Assembly: GCF_029633965.1 (NCBI RefSeq)
Contig: NZ_CP091277.1
Span: forward strand, 699,940-763,939
DNA from: Methanogenium sp. S4BF
GTDB taxonomy: Archaea > Halobacteriota > Methanomicrobia > Methanomicrobiales > Methanomicrobiaceae
DNA: 64,000 bases
Direction of reading: 5' to 3'
Part shown: in pieces, positions 9,171-17,684 of the stretch
Layout: each line of letters begins with the position of its first letter
How positions within the stretch are numbered: the stretch's first letter is position 1
The notes under the pieces: model-generated
The model's database searches: none
What the model saw: only the letters and a program-made list of their open reading frames with translations
What the model was told of the DNA's origin: nothing
Made by a program: the position numbers and the translations under genes

Positions 9171-10657
9171 TATTCACTCCTGTCATTCAGATCGTTTATC
9201 GGTCTGGATTTTCCACCCATCGCATGAAGAACGATTTCGAGTTCTTCTGCCAGATCAACTGCTGTGACATTTACATCCTTCATATCACGCACAAGGCTTG
9301 CCTGTGGTGCTTTTTTTGTTAATTTGATGTCTGATTTCAGAACACTCAGGATATCATCATACTCATTTTTTCCGGAAAATGATATTGGAGCATCAATTTG
9401 AGGAGTATTGAGACCGGAATCTTCAAGCAGAAAATTATTATCCTCTGAATCCTTATCGCTTCCACTTTTAGCCTCGCCTGAATCCTTAGATGGGAGATAG
9501 TCATCGGGGAATATATCAGTTTCATTAATTTCTTCTTCTTCAATGATAATTTCATCTGTTTCGAGAGAGAGATCATCAGTTTCAAGTTCATCAAGATTGA
9601 TCGCATTAAAATCTGAAAATGGATCATCTTCCGGGTTTGATTTTTCAAAATCTTTAATGCTGCTGAGTTCATCCAGTGAATCATTCAGCGTGGCTGCAGG
9701 AATACGACTCTCACTGAACGAATCAGGGAGACTGATAAAGGATTCTTCATCAAGTCCGTCTTCAATGCCCTGTACAAAAAATTCCTCGGAATTAAATAAA
9801 CCCTCTTCCGGACGTGTGGCCTGATCGTCTGCATCTTTAGGCTCGGTTTTAGAAGAGACAGGAGCACTGGCAGATTCTGGTGTTAGATCAGTATCATCAT
9901 AATCATCATCAAATGCATTTTCAGCAAGCAGGATAGAATTGATTTCATCATCAAGGTTCAGTCCGGAATCCTGTTCTTTTTCGGCAGGAGACACCGTTGA
10001 CTGTTCCCTGTCAAAATCAAATGACATCTCCTCACCTTCAATTTCAAGAGAGTCCAGACTCGCAAAATCCTCATCATTAAAGAAATCCATCTCATCAGAG
10101 GACATATTTGTATCATCCAATAATACTGGTGCAGGCGTATCTGTTCCTGTACCAGGAGAGGATGCAAGTGGTTCATCTATCGTCGAATTCAGGAGCGAAT
10201 TGATTTTTTCTGAGTGTCTATTATCCCTGGCTTTGCTTACGGTTGCATTAAAAGAGCCAAGAGCTGCACTCACACCAGCTGACAATCTGCTTTTTTCTGT
10301 TTTTTTGGGTTCATCAGCCGGAGCATTTTTTTGTTCTTTTTTACGGAATCGTGAAAATATCGGACCGGATTTGGTGATTTTTTTATCCTGTTTTGATTCC
10401 TTTTTTTTTGTTTCTTTCTTTGATTCCTGCTTTTTGGTTTCTTTTTTTGCTTTCACTTTTTTTATCGAAGGCATCTTCAGATTCTTTAACCGGTTAAAAT
10501 CTTCCTTTTTAAGCAATCCGAGGGCCATTGCCATGATGAGACCAAACGCGAGTGCAGCAGTGATGGTAATATAAACGGATGTATTGAAGAAGATCAAAAT
10601 TGTTCCAACGAAAACAATTCCAATCATCATTATTAAACGGCGTACAATTTCATTCAT
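9170..10657 (-). CDS. Archaellum-operon acidic membrane protein, 495 aa, unknown family
   Basis: Not a protein I can name. The N-terminus has two hydrophobic segments (about residues 6-27 and 30-47). Next come a strongly basic lysine/glutamate tract (about 58-100) and some 300 residues of low-complexity acidic sequence rich in Asp, Glu and Ser. A more ordered helical tail follows (about 435-495, containing SLVRDMKDV and AVDLAEELEIVL). The likely topology is a short membrane hairpin with a long disordered cytoplasmic arm. It overlaps arlJ by four bases and cheF by one, with a strong GGGAGGT before the ATG, so it is translated within the archaellum-cheF unit. A role at the motor-CheF interface is inference. 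It resembles ArlX of Thermoproteota only in being a membrane protein in an arl locus. Confidence 0.8.
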   Translation of the reverse strand: MNEIVRRLIMMIGIVFVGTILIFFNTSVYITITAALAFGLIMAMALGLLKKEDFNRLKNLKMPSIKKVKAKKETKKQESKKETKKKESKQDKKITKSGPIFSRFRKKEQKNAPADEPKKTEKSRLSAGVSAALGSFNATVSKARDNRHSEKINSLLNSTIDEPLASSPGTGTDTPAPVLLDDTNMSSDEMDFFNDEDFASLDSLEIEGEEMSFDFDREQSTVSPAEKEQDSGLNLDDEINSILLAENAFDDDYDDTDLTPESASAPVSSKTEPKDADDQATRPEEGLFNSEEFFVQGIEDGLDEESFISLPDSFSESRIPAATLNDSLDELSSIKDFEKSNPEDDPFSDFNAINLDELETDDLSLETDEIIIEEEEINETDIFPDDYLPSKDSGEAKSGSDKDSEDNNFLLEDSGLNTPQIDAPISFSGKNEYDDILSVLKSDIKLTKKAPQASLVRDMKDVNVTAVDLAEELEIVLHAMGGKSRPINDLNDRSE

Positions 10658-12255
10658 GGTAAACCTCCCATAGCAGGAATCTGGAATAGCATATCTACGA
10701 TAAATGGCGTCACAATAAATATTATTCCGGTGAGGGTGAACAATATACTTCCAAATGCATAATACAGATAATTTGCGCCGCCTTTGACTATTTTTCCAGC
10801 CATCATATTACAGATAGTGATTATAAGAACGACAATAGCTACATACGTTCCCATTTTTTCTTCCGGAAAATTAACAAAGATATTCACCATGCCTGACATT
10901 GACCCTCCGACGGATGTTGTCGAATCGCTCATTGCTGCACTGGCTTCACTAAATGAAGCCATCACCGCGGTAACGGCATGTGACATAGAGAGTAATATCT
11001 GATAGAGGAAGATAAAAATTGCAACCATTGCCACATGCATGGGAATGAGTAGTACAATAAATCCTGTCGCAAGCATCTCCCTTTTTTCGCGCAACAGTGT
11101 CTGTTCAAGCATTGATGAACTGACTACCCGTGCAACCTCTGACGGTTTTCCCCCAAGTTTAATGGAGTCCCGGAAAATATTCAGATACTTGGAGATGAGA
11201 TTACTGCCGGATTCATCGATAAACCGCTCCCAGACCAGATTCTCGTCCAGACCAAGATTCATCTTTGAATAGATTGACTGGATGAATTCAGAAAGGACTT
11301 TCATGGTTTTGATATCAATCTCGGCAAGGGCATAGGTTACGGTGAGGCCTTTGCCGCCCATAATTGTACCAATACTCCGGATAAAAACGGAAAAGTCTGC
11401 ATCCCGTCCAATGATGTTGGTATCATCAATAACCGCAAATATTCCCAGGGGTGCAAGGAGAATCCCAATGATAAGGAAAATCAGGCCTGTGTTAAACCCT
11501 CCCACCATGAGAATAAGAGCGGCAATCAGAATTGTGGGCAGAATAAACCGTTCCATTCTGCGAATCATCTTCTGCTCATAACTCCCCTGACCGGGAATTT
11601 CATGGCATTTCTGATCACCGGGGATTGCACGGTACATGGTACCGATACCAAATATGCCAATTCCGATGATCAGCAGATACGATGTATTCAGGGTAGTGTC
11701 TAAATCATCAGGTGCATAAATGGCAATCGACACCATAATAATGACACTGACAATGGTCGCTGAAAGCATCAGGGCGATGTATGCATCTCCCCATTTCTTG
11801 AGCATCTCGATACCCTGTTCGAAATAGTTCCGGTACACACTCCGTACGGTGGATAATTCAAGCAGAAGGAATTCATCATCCGGAACACCGGAGCTTATTG
11901 AGTTTCCATACCGGGACAACATGCTGGAGAGCATGGGGTTTTTTGTCCGGTCAGATACCATCTCCAGCGCCTTTGCATAATTATAATTCCACCGCTTGAC
12001 GAATGTTTCAACCTTCGCGATATACTTTGAAGTGGCATACTCCTTTCTCGTTGCGGTGAATGCGAAGATTTCCGGGCGTGATATATCAGCAGTGATAATC
12101 GAGGCCATATAGGTGACCATGAAAAGGAGGTCTGACCCCATTCGCTTATTTTCTGCGATCTGGTTAAAATATGCTTTTATTTTTACTCCCGTATCTGCAA
12201 AGGGTAACTTGCCTCCTGATTTTTCGCGGACACTATTGGTAAACGATTCAAACAT
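10654..12255 (-). CDS. arlJ: ArlJ (FlaJ) archaellum membrane platform protein
   Basis: Polytopic membrane protein that anchors ArlI and ArlH and supports filament assembly and rotation; homologous to TadC/PilC-type platform proteins. It has about nine hydrophobic helices: pairs near residues 165-210, 245-295 and 395-425 and three towards the C-terminus (about 465-530). The two cytoplasmic T2SF-like loops lie between them. The chosen ATG lies one base after the arlI stop. A TTG twelve bases upstream in the same frame would overlap arlI instead, and neither has a strong ribosome site. The 533 residues fit the family. The end overlaps the next gene by four bases. Confidence 0.95.
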   Translation of the reverse strand: MFESFTNSVREKSGGKLPFADTGVKIKAYFNQIAENKRMGSDLLFMVTYMASIITADISRPEIFAFTATRKEYATSKYIAKVETFVKRWNYNYAKALEMVSDRTKNPMLSSMLSRYGNSISSGVPDDEFLLLELSTVRSVYRNYFEQGIEMLKKWGDAYIALMLSATIVSVIIMVSIAIYAPDDLDTTLNTSYLLIIGIGIFGIGTMYRAIPGDQKCHEIPGQGSYEQKMIRRMERFILPTILIAALILMVGGFNTGLIFLIIGILLAPLGIFAVIDDTNIIGRDADFSVFIRSIGTIMGGKGLTVTYALAEIDIKTMKVLSEFIQSIYSKMNLGLDENLVWERFIDESGSNLISKYLNIFRDSIKLGGKPSEVARVVSSSMLEQTLLREKREMLATGFIVLLIPMHVAMVAIFIFLYQILLSMSHAVTAVMASFSEASAAMSDSTTSVGGSMSGMVNIFVNFPEEKMGTYVAIVVLIITICNMMAGKIVKGGANYLYYAFGSILFTLTGIIFIVTPFIVDMLFQIPAMGGLP

Positions 12256-12256
12256 A

Positions 12257-14119
12257 TCAGATCTCAATTTTCAGCAGGCCCTGTTTCTTGATCTTCGTGA
12301 TCATATGATACAGGTCCCAGAATCCTGTATATCCTGCTTTATGAAGCCGTTCTAATATCCGAGCCCTTTTTTCAACTTCCTGGTAGATTTCGGCTCTCCG
12401 GTCTTCGGGGAGTCCGAGAAGGGTGGCAATCTTATTTTCCAGAAGGAAACTGCTTCCGTTCCCCGGAAAATCAAACGTATCGGTAACCGGGTTCCAGACA
12501 AACATCGCCACAAATGAAAAACCACCTGTTTCAGGGTCATATCCTACCAGTTCATTGACAGAGAGCATTCTGCGCACCATGTCACCGTTTGGCCTGCGTA
12601 CTGCACTCTGAATAATCACGATATTCAGGTTGTCGACATGGGCGATAGGGATATTAATGGGGTCACTGCAGAGACGCTGAATCAGTTTTTCAACAGAAGC
12701 GGCGTGGAATGTGCTCATGACCGGGTGGCCTGTCTGCATCGCACCAAATGCAACTGCACCCTCGGAACCTCGTATTTCACCCACAAGAATCTGGTTTGGC
12801 CTCTGTCGCAGCGCTGCACGCAGGAGATCAAACATGGTAACCGATCCGCCCTCTCCTTCACCGCTCCCTTTTCCTTTGGATACCTCACGGGTCCAGTTTT
12901 TATGGGGAACAGTCAGTTCGGGAGTATCTTCAATGGTTACAATCTTATTTTCCGGCCCGAGGAAGGTGGTGATAGCATTGAGACTCGTTGTCTTTCCGGA
13001 TGCTGTTTCGCCGCTGACAAAGAGCGACATCCCGTATTCCAGACAGATCCAGAGATAGGAAGCAACCATATAGTCTGTCGTCTTCCATTCAATCAGCTGA
13101 AGAATGCTTGCCGGTTCTTCACTGAATTTACGGATGGTAAAGTTAGACCCGTGTTTACTGATTTCAGTACCATATACGATATTTATACGGGACCCATCCG
13201 GGAGGGTCGCATCAACGATTGGATCACGATAGGTAAGCGGCCGTTTGATGCGTTCTGCCATACGAATTACAAAATCATCAATTTCATTTGATTGTCTGAA
13301 TTCGACGGCAGATTTAAGGCCTTTAAATATTTTATGCTCGATAAATATTGGCCCTACTCCATCACAGGTGATATCTTCGATATATGAATCATTCAGGAAC
13401 GGCTCCAGAATTCCCATACGGATTTTGTCCCGGATAAGCAGATATTCAATGGAATTAAATTCCATCCGGGTCAGGATCAGCTTTCCCTCCGGCGTTGTGG
13501 GCACTTCAGGCAGTTTCGCTTTTTTTGACTCATTTTTCTCCGTAAAATCAGTATTCAGAAATGCGATGATCTTTTCTTTCAGTCCTTTTTCTGCGGTATC
13601 TCCGGCTGTGAGAGTCTTTACATCTTCATCAGGCCCGACAATATGAGTAATTTCCCGCAGCACCCGGCGCAGCACTTCAATCCGCTGCTCATCGGTGATT
13701 GGGTCCTCTTCAAAACTGTCAATAAAGTCGACAAGTTTCTTCTCCACATGAGCCATCATTTCGGTGACACTGTGAAGGAATGACGGCTCAATGGGAATAT
13801 AGAAATTTCTGACATCATTTTCATCCGGAAAGATGTGAATAAATGTCATATCACTTACCGGATAGATGAGATTCGGGCTTTCCATCCCCTTGACATCACG
13901 TGTAAGTTCAGAGAAAAACAGCGGGATCCCAAAGGTATTCACGGGAAATATCTGGAGATATTCAAGAAGATGGGGTGCCTGCTTTACATACTCCTTTGCG
14001 TTCGCCGGAAGCATCCGGAATAATGCACTGGCTTCAACCGATTTTGCATCATAGGATAATGATTCATCAGCATCTTCAGGCGTGAACGGAAGATTGATTG
14101 AAGCGCTTAATGTTCCCAT
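12257..14119 (-). CDS. arlI: ArlI (FlaI) archaellum assembly and rotation ATPase
   Basis: Hexameric type II/IV secretion-superfamily ATPase that powers both archaellum assembly and rotation. The RecA-like C-terminal domain shows Walker A SGETASGKTT (about residue 365), Walker B QILVGEIRGSE and the His box TGHPVMSTFHA. The N-terminal domain (1-300) is longer than in many homologues, giving 620 residues in all. The acidic-rich stretch around 130-210 accounts for part of the extra length. The gene starts four bases after arlH ends. Confidence 0.97.
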   Translation of the reverse strand: MGTLSASINLPFTPEDADESLSYDAKSVEASALFRMLPANAKEYVKQAPHLLEYLQIFPVNTFGIPLFFSELTRDVKGMESPNLIYPVSDMTFIHIFPDENDVRNFYIPIEPSFLHSVTEMMAHVEKKLVDFIDSFEEDPITDEQRIEVLRRVLREITHIVGPDEDVKTLTAGDTAEKGLKEKIIAFLNTDFTEKNESKKAKLPEVPTTPEGKLILTRMEFNSIEYLLIRDKIRMGILEPFLNDSYIEDITCDGVGPIFIEHKIFKGLKSAVEFRQSNEIDDFVIRMAERIKRPLTYRDPIVDATLPDGSRINIVYGTEISKHGSNFTIRKFSEEPASILQLIEWKTTDYMVASYLWICLEYGMSLFVSGETASGKTTSLNAITTFLGPENKIVTIEDTPELTVPHKNWTREVSKGKGSGEGEGGSVTMFDLLRAALRQRPNQILVGEIRGSEGAVAFGAMQTGHPVMSTFHAASVEKLIQRLCSDPINIPIAHVDNLNIVIIQSAVRRPNGDMVRRMLSVNELVGYDPETGGFSFVAMFVWNPVTDTFDFPGNGSSFLLENKIATLLGLPEDRRAEIYQEVEKRARILERLHKAGYTGFWDLYHMITKIKKQGLLKIEI

Positions 14120-14123
14120 TCTT

Positions 14124-14864
14124 CTACACCCGTGCCATTGAAATCGGAATAATCTTCATGCCAAAACCCGGGTGTACTTCAAATGAAACGATATTTCCGG
14201 TTGTTCTCCGTGCCCCGCGAATCTTAACCACCTCCATGACCATGACATATTTCTGGCCGACAAGCGCCCGCTTCATCATCAGATGTGCATCACAGATAGA
14301 ACGGATTCTTACGAGGGTATCCTCCTGGAAAGCATAGGTGTGAAGCGTGATGAGTATCGTTTTTCCGGTATCAACCATGGTTTTACAGTTGGTGAGAAAT
14401 GCAAGGAGATCCGACTGATCGGTGGATTCGGTTAATAGTGTCAGAGAATCGATGATGATGACATCTGCCTTTGATTCACGCATATGTCTGATGATTCGCC
14501 GTAACATTCCCTGCATCTCTTCCGGACCCCATTCAAACCCGATGGTATGCATGGGAAAAATACGAAGATGACCCCATGCAAAGAAATCAGAGATATCAAG
14601 GCTCATGGATTCCATCTGGCTCAGGAAGCTTTTTGCTGTATTCTCAGAAGTATAGAGATCAACATTCATGCTCCCTTTCAGACCGCCCCAGATGATCTGT
14701 TGGGTGATGACACTCTTTCCGGTATCATTTTCTCCTTCGATAAGTGTCAGGGATTCCAGCGGAAGGCCATCCGCGAGTTTTTTATCAATATCAGGATACC
14801 CGGTTGAGAGAATTTTCTTATCATCCCCGCCCAACAAATCTCCTAGTCCATTCTTTCTGCTCAT
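14124..14864 (-). CDS. arlH: ArlH (FlaH) KaiC-like motor ATP-binding protein
   Basis: RecA/KaiC-like protein that binds ATP and regulates ArlI at the base of the archaellum. Walker A is GENDTGKS near the N-terminus (about residues 44-51), and Walker B is DVIIIDSLTLL. The usual catalytic glutamate after Walker B is absent, as is known for ArlH, which binds ATP but hydrolyses it poorly. Two ATGs lie six bases apart. The GGGGG immediately before the first is optimally spaced for the second (14864), giving 246 residues; the first would give 248. Confidence 0.95.
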   Translation of the reverse strand: MSRKNGLGDLLGGDDKKILSTGYPDIDKKLADGLPLESLTLIEGENDTGKSVITQQIIWGGLKGSMNVDLYTSENTAKSFLSQMESMSLDISDFFAWGHLRIFPMHTIGFEWGPEEMQGMLRRIIRHMRESKADVIIIDSLTLLTESTDQSDLLAFLTNCKTMVDTGKTILITLHTYAFQEDTLVRIRSICDAHLMMKRALVGQKYVMVMEVVKIRGARRTTGNIVSFEVHPGFGMKIIPISMARV

Positions 14865-14881
14865 TGGCATCCCCCTGTTGA

Positions 14882-15373
14882 TTATGTATTCACATATGCG
14901 GAGTCATATACACCGTTCGGAGTGGCGACCTTTATCCATGACGGAGTGATTCCAGCGGTATATGTCACGGTCATCGTCACTGCCTCCCCCGGATCGAGCT
15001 CATTTGGATGGACGACATCCGGTGTTATCTGCGACGCATACCAGGTATTATCTGTTCCCGGCGTATCGGTGTACGGGACCAGTATTGGTTGCGCTCCCGG
15101 ATAGATCATATATATATCCATGTACTTAAACTGCGAGATCTTCTCATTCCCGCTATTATTGACAATCATATCGAGGGTATGTGTTTCATTTGATACCGTG
15201 ATATCAAAAATATCGATGGATGTGTGCATCCTCAGTTCCTGAAGACGGAAGCGTTCTGCCTGTGACATTGTCACAATATCTGATGTGGCGAGTATTCCTC
15301 CGACAACGACATATGCTGTGATAATCAGGAGCACCAGAGCAATAGCAGTTGCAATAAGGCTTGCGCTTCCCAT
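14882..15373 (-). CDS. arlF: ArlF-like pseudoperiplasmic archaellum stator protein
   Basis: Single N-terminal membrane helix (about residues 5-30) followed by an extracytoplasmic beta-sandwich of about 130 residues. ArlF anchors the motor to the S-layer. The call rests on position directly before arlH, the helix-then-QELRMHTSI hydrophilic neck, and the MIVNNSGNEKI strand motif typical of ArlF. An AAGGTGG lies a few bases before the ATG. ArlF and ArlG share a fold and are hard to separate by eye, so the F/G assignment against the neighbour is less sure than the family. Confidence 0.8.
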   Translation of the reverse strand: MGSASLIATAIALVLLIITAYVVVGGILATSDIVTMSQAERFRLQELRMHTSIDIFDITVSNETHTLDMIVNNSGNEKISQFKYMDIYMIYPGAQPILVPYTDTPGTDNTWYASQITPDVVHPNELDPGEAVTMTVTYTAGITPSWIKVATPNGVYDSAYVNT

Positions 15374-15382
15374 AATTCCACC

Positions 15383-15883
15383 TTATGATACAGTATACTG
15401 GGTTGAGACAGAAACACCGTTAGGCAGTACAAACTGGAAATATGCATACTCCCCCGATGAGAATGTGGAGGCGTCAACTGCCAGCGTGATTTCTACTGTT
15501 TCACCCGAATCCCAGTATTCATTTGCTGTTCCGACATCCCGTATGGTAAATGTCCACTGACCGGACGAAGGGACCCCGGCAGTATTGATCATGTAATCAA
15601 AATCTCCCGGAATGCCAAAATAAACATCCGATGAAGAGATATCCGTGTCAGCAATCCTGATTGAACCGATATTTTTAATCCAGATTTTAGAACTGCCGTC
15701 TGCTGCAGAGTATGCATTGACAATCTTCAGATCGGTCCGCAACCGTTCGTCCGAACTCTGTGACGATTCGGTGAATGTACTGGTTGCAGAATAAATAACC
15801 GGAAAAAAAGCATTCACCAGTATTGCCGCAGCTACAATGGCAGTGATAAGAAATATTGCGGTGGTGAATGTTTCACTTGACAT
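15383..15883 (-). CDS. arlG: ArlG-like pseudoperiplasmic archaellum stator protein
   Basis: Partner of ArlF in the stator filament that holds the archaellum motor to the S-layer. It has an N-terminal membrane helix (about residues 6-30, TTAIFLITAIVAAAILV) and a beta-sandwich domain with IWIKNIGSIRI and VEITLAVD strand motifs. It lies two bases after the arlCE gene and nine bases before arlF. The order G before F matches the gene order described for Thermoproteota and the second euryarchaeal archaellum type, not that of Methanococcus. The F and G names could be swapped. Confidence 0.8.
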   Translation of the reverse strand: MSSETFTTAIFLITAIVAAAILVNAFFPVIYSATSTFTESSQSSDERLRTDLKIVNAYSAADGSSKIWIKNIGSIRIADTDISSSDVYFGIPGDFDYMINTAGVPSSGQWTFTIRDVGTANEYWDSGETVEITLAVDASTFSSGEYAYFQFVLPNGVSVSTQYTVS

Positions 15884-15885
15884 TC

Positions 15886-16761
15886 TTAGATCCTGTCAAG
15901 CATGTCAATCCATTCATCTTTTGCCAGTTTTGTTTTGATTTTTCCGGATTGTTCTTCCGGTGACGACTGCCCGGCCCGCATATCCATGAGGACTTCGATC
16001 ATATCGCGGTCCAGTGACGAATCACTGGGTGACAGAATTCTGTTGAGCACATACAGCTCGGAAACGAATTCATCCGAGCTTATTTCATGGGATTCACCCA
16101 GACTCTCAGGCATGAGACGGGCGATATCATTGACCTGCTGATAGGAATCATCCGAGATATACCCCATTGTCCGGTATGATTCAATCATGATTTCAAGTCT
16201 GTCATGCCCGTATTTTTTGACCATTTTATTGGTCCATTCAAACAGGCGGTGAAGTTTCTGGAGACGTACCTTCTCAGGAGGTGCATCCTTATCTACGGGA
16301 GCGAGCTCCTCCATCTTTCGCTGCAGGGAAAGAAGCAGGGATTCATCCTTCGATAACTGGGAAAACCCGTGAGACGGCATGCCTTCTGGAACCAGAATGC
16401 CGGATTGCTGCATCGCTCCGGTATTCCACGGTTCAGGGTTACCCTGCAACGCTGGTTCTGCCGACGACGACGGCTGCATCGCAGGCTGCACTGCAGTCTG
16501 CTCAGGTTTCAGTACAGGTTCTTCCAGATCCTCGGTCAGTTTCTCCGGCACAGAACTGCGTTTTGGCACTTCAGTCTGCATAGAAGCGACAATGAACGGG
16601 TTTTCCATTTCATTCATTCGTTCCCGGATATCGATGAGGAGTCGCTTTATAGATTTTTTGAGAAGATCAACCTCGTCCTGAAGGTTCTGCAGCTTAACCT
16701 CCGGATCGTCAGCAGAGGCCGAACTGATAATGTGGTCCACCTGCGATTGATTTATAGCCAT
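15886..16761 (-). CDS. ArlC/D/E-type archaellum switch protein
   Basis: Cytoplasmic motor-associated protein that receives the CheY signal through CheF. The N-terminus (about residues 20-50) is a coiled coil resembling FlaC. The centre (60-150) is Pro/Gln/Ala-rich and probably disordered. The C-terminus (about 165-285) is the FlaD/E domain: LQKLHRLFEWTNKMVKKYG, then MGYISDD and LYVLNRIL. At 291 residues it appears to combine the C and D/E functions in one chain. No ribosome site precedes the ATG, and a TATA-like element lies 29 bases before it, suggesting a leaderless message. First gene of the arl-cheF operon. Confidence 0.88.
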   Translation of the reverse strand: MAINQSQVDHIISSASADDPEVKLQNLQDEVDLLKKSIKRLLIDIRERMNEMENPFIVASMQTEVPKRSSVPEKLTEDLEEPVLKPEQTAVQPAMQPSSSAEPALQGNPEPWNTGAMQQSGILVPEGMPSHGFSQLSKDESLLLSLQRKMEELAPVDKDAPPEKVRLQKLHRLFEWTNKMVKKYGHDRLEIMIESYRTMGYISDDSYQQVNDIARLMPESLGESHEISSDEFVSELYVLNRILSPSDSSLDRDMIEVLMDMRAGQSSPEEQSGKIKTKLAKDEWIDMLDRI

Positions 16762-16783
16762 AACTATACTTAATTTAAATAGG

Positions 16784-16797
16784 ATAGTATAAATACT
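16784..16797 (-). promoter_or_regulatory. TATA box of the arlCE-cheF operon, probably leaderless
   Basis: On the minus strand the sequence AGTATTTATACT lies with its centre about 29 bases before the start codon at 16761. In archaea transcription begins about 25 bases from the TATA centre, so the message would begin at or just before the ATG. The absence of a purine-rich ribosome site agrees. Confidence 0.5.
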
Positions 16798-16926
16798 TTT
16801 ATAATATTCCCAATTCCGGATAAATCCTATTTTCCTTTTTTGGGGAATCTAACTACTAAATATCCCTTTGTTCCGGTTTTATGGAAATTCTGGACAATTA
16901 AATATAATACTATTCGATACAGCCTG

Positions 16927-16938
16927 TCAAAAAAAGAA
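16927..16938 (-). terminator. T-rich terminator after arlB2
   Basis: Read on the minus strand, a run of seven T (16929-16935) lies within 20 bases of the arlB2 stop codon. Archaeal RNA polymerase terminates at such T tracts without needing a hairpin. Confidence 0.5.
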
Positions 16939-16943
16939 AATTA

Positions 16944-17519
16944 TTAATAGAGTAAGTTGACTTTGTCAATCTTTGCCGGAGTGGTTCTTTTCAGTCCGAA
17001 TGCAGCACCCGTTGATGGTCTGATCTCCAGGTTGAATTTGGTGTTTGTTCCGAGTGCTGTCGTCGATACTGCGATGATGGTGAATTTGTCCTCACCCTCC
17101 AGAAGAACATCCGTATCTGATGCACCATTGGTGATATTCCATTCTTTCGTACCGGCCACCGTTGCATTGAGGGGATCTGTCCCATCAAGGATTTCTACCG
17201 CCGATTCTGTGGCATACACCATCTGCACCGTGCTGAAATCAACGGGCGACCCTCCTGCGGCAAGGCCAAGGGTGAACCGAATTGCTTCGATGTCATTGTC
17301 ATCATCCGCATCAAGACCGTACACATCCCCGATGATTTCCATACTGGATGACGCCATGTCAACACTCGTATAGACAACTTCCTGAGATTTCTGTGTGGTG
17401 AAGAAACCAGCGCCCAGCACAACATATGAGAATACTGCGGCAACGACGACAAAAGCGATAAGCACAATTGCTGCCTCAAGGCCGGTGAATCCCTCATCTT
17501 TATTCCTGTTTTGTTTCAT
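16944..17519 (-). CDS. Archaellin (major archaellum filament protein), second copy
   Basis: Type IV pilin-like archaellin, 191 residues. The class III signal peptide is MKQNRNKDEG, cleaved by the prepilin peptidase before FTGLEAAIVLIAF, which starts the hydrophobic assembly helix (about residues 11-45). The beta-sandwich outer domain follows, ending IDKVNLLY. The first 75 residues are nearly identical to the neighbouring archaellin, while the outer domain differs in the segment around residues 95-150. It has its own promoter and T-rich terminator. The messages of the two copies may therefore be controlled separately. Confidence 0.95.
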   Translation of the reverse strand: MKQNRNKDEGFTGLEAAIVLIAFVVVAAVFSYVVLGAGFFTTQKSQEVVYTSVDMASSSMEIIGDVYGLDADDDNDIEAIRFTLGLAAGGSPVDFSTVQMVYATESAVEILDGTDPLNATVAGTKEWNITNGASDTDVLLEGEDKFTIIAVSTTALGTNTKFNLEIRPSTGAAFGLKRTTPAKIDKVNLLY

Positions 17520-17587
17520 TTTATACCCCCGTGTGTTCGTTATCTCATAACCATGAGAGGAGTTATGATGACCATTTCTTTTTTGGA

Positions 17588-17601
17588 AGGTATAAATACT
17601 C
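17588..17601 (-). promoter_or_regulatory. TATA box upstream of arlB2
   Basis: On the minus strand AGTATTTATA (17591-17600) lies about 76 bases before the arlB2 ATG. This would give a leader of around 50 bases, similar to the leader predicted for the first archaellin gene. Confidence 0.5.
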
Positions 17602-17672
17602 TAATGAGATCGACCTGATGAAAATCTTCAATACAACAGGAAGAAAGAATGCCCTAAAAACTGCGCAATGAG

Positions 17673-17683
17673 AAGAAAAAAAG
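17673..17683 (-). terminator. T-rich terminator after arlB1
   Basis: On the minus strand a run of T (17675-17682) begins a few bases after the arlB1 stop codon, so the first archaellin message probably ends before the second archaellin gene. Confidence 0.5.
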
Positions 17684-17684
17684 A

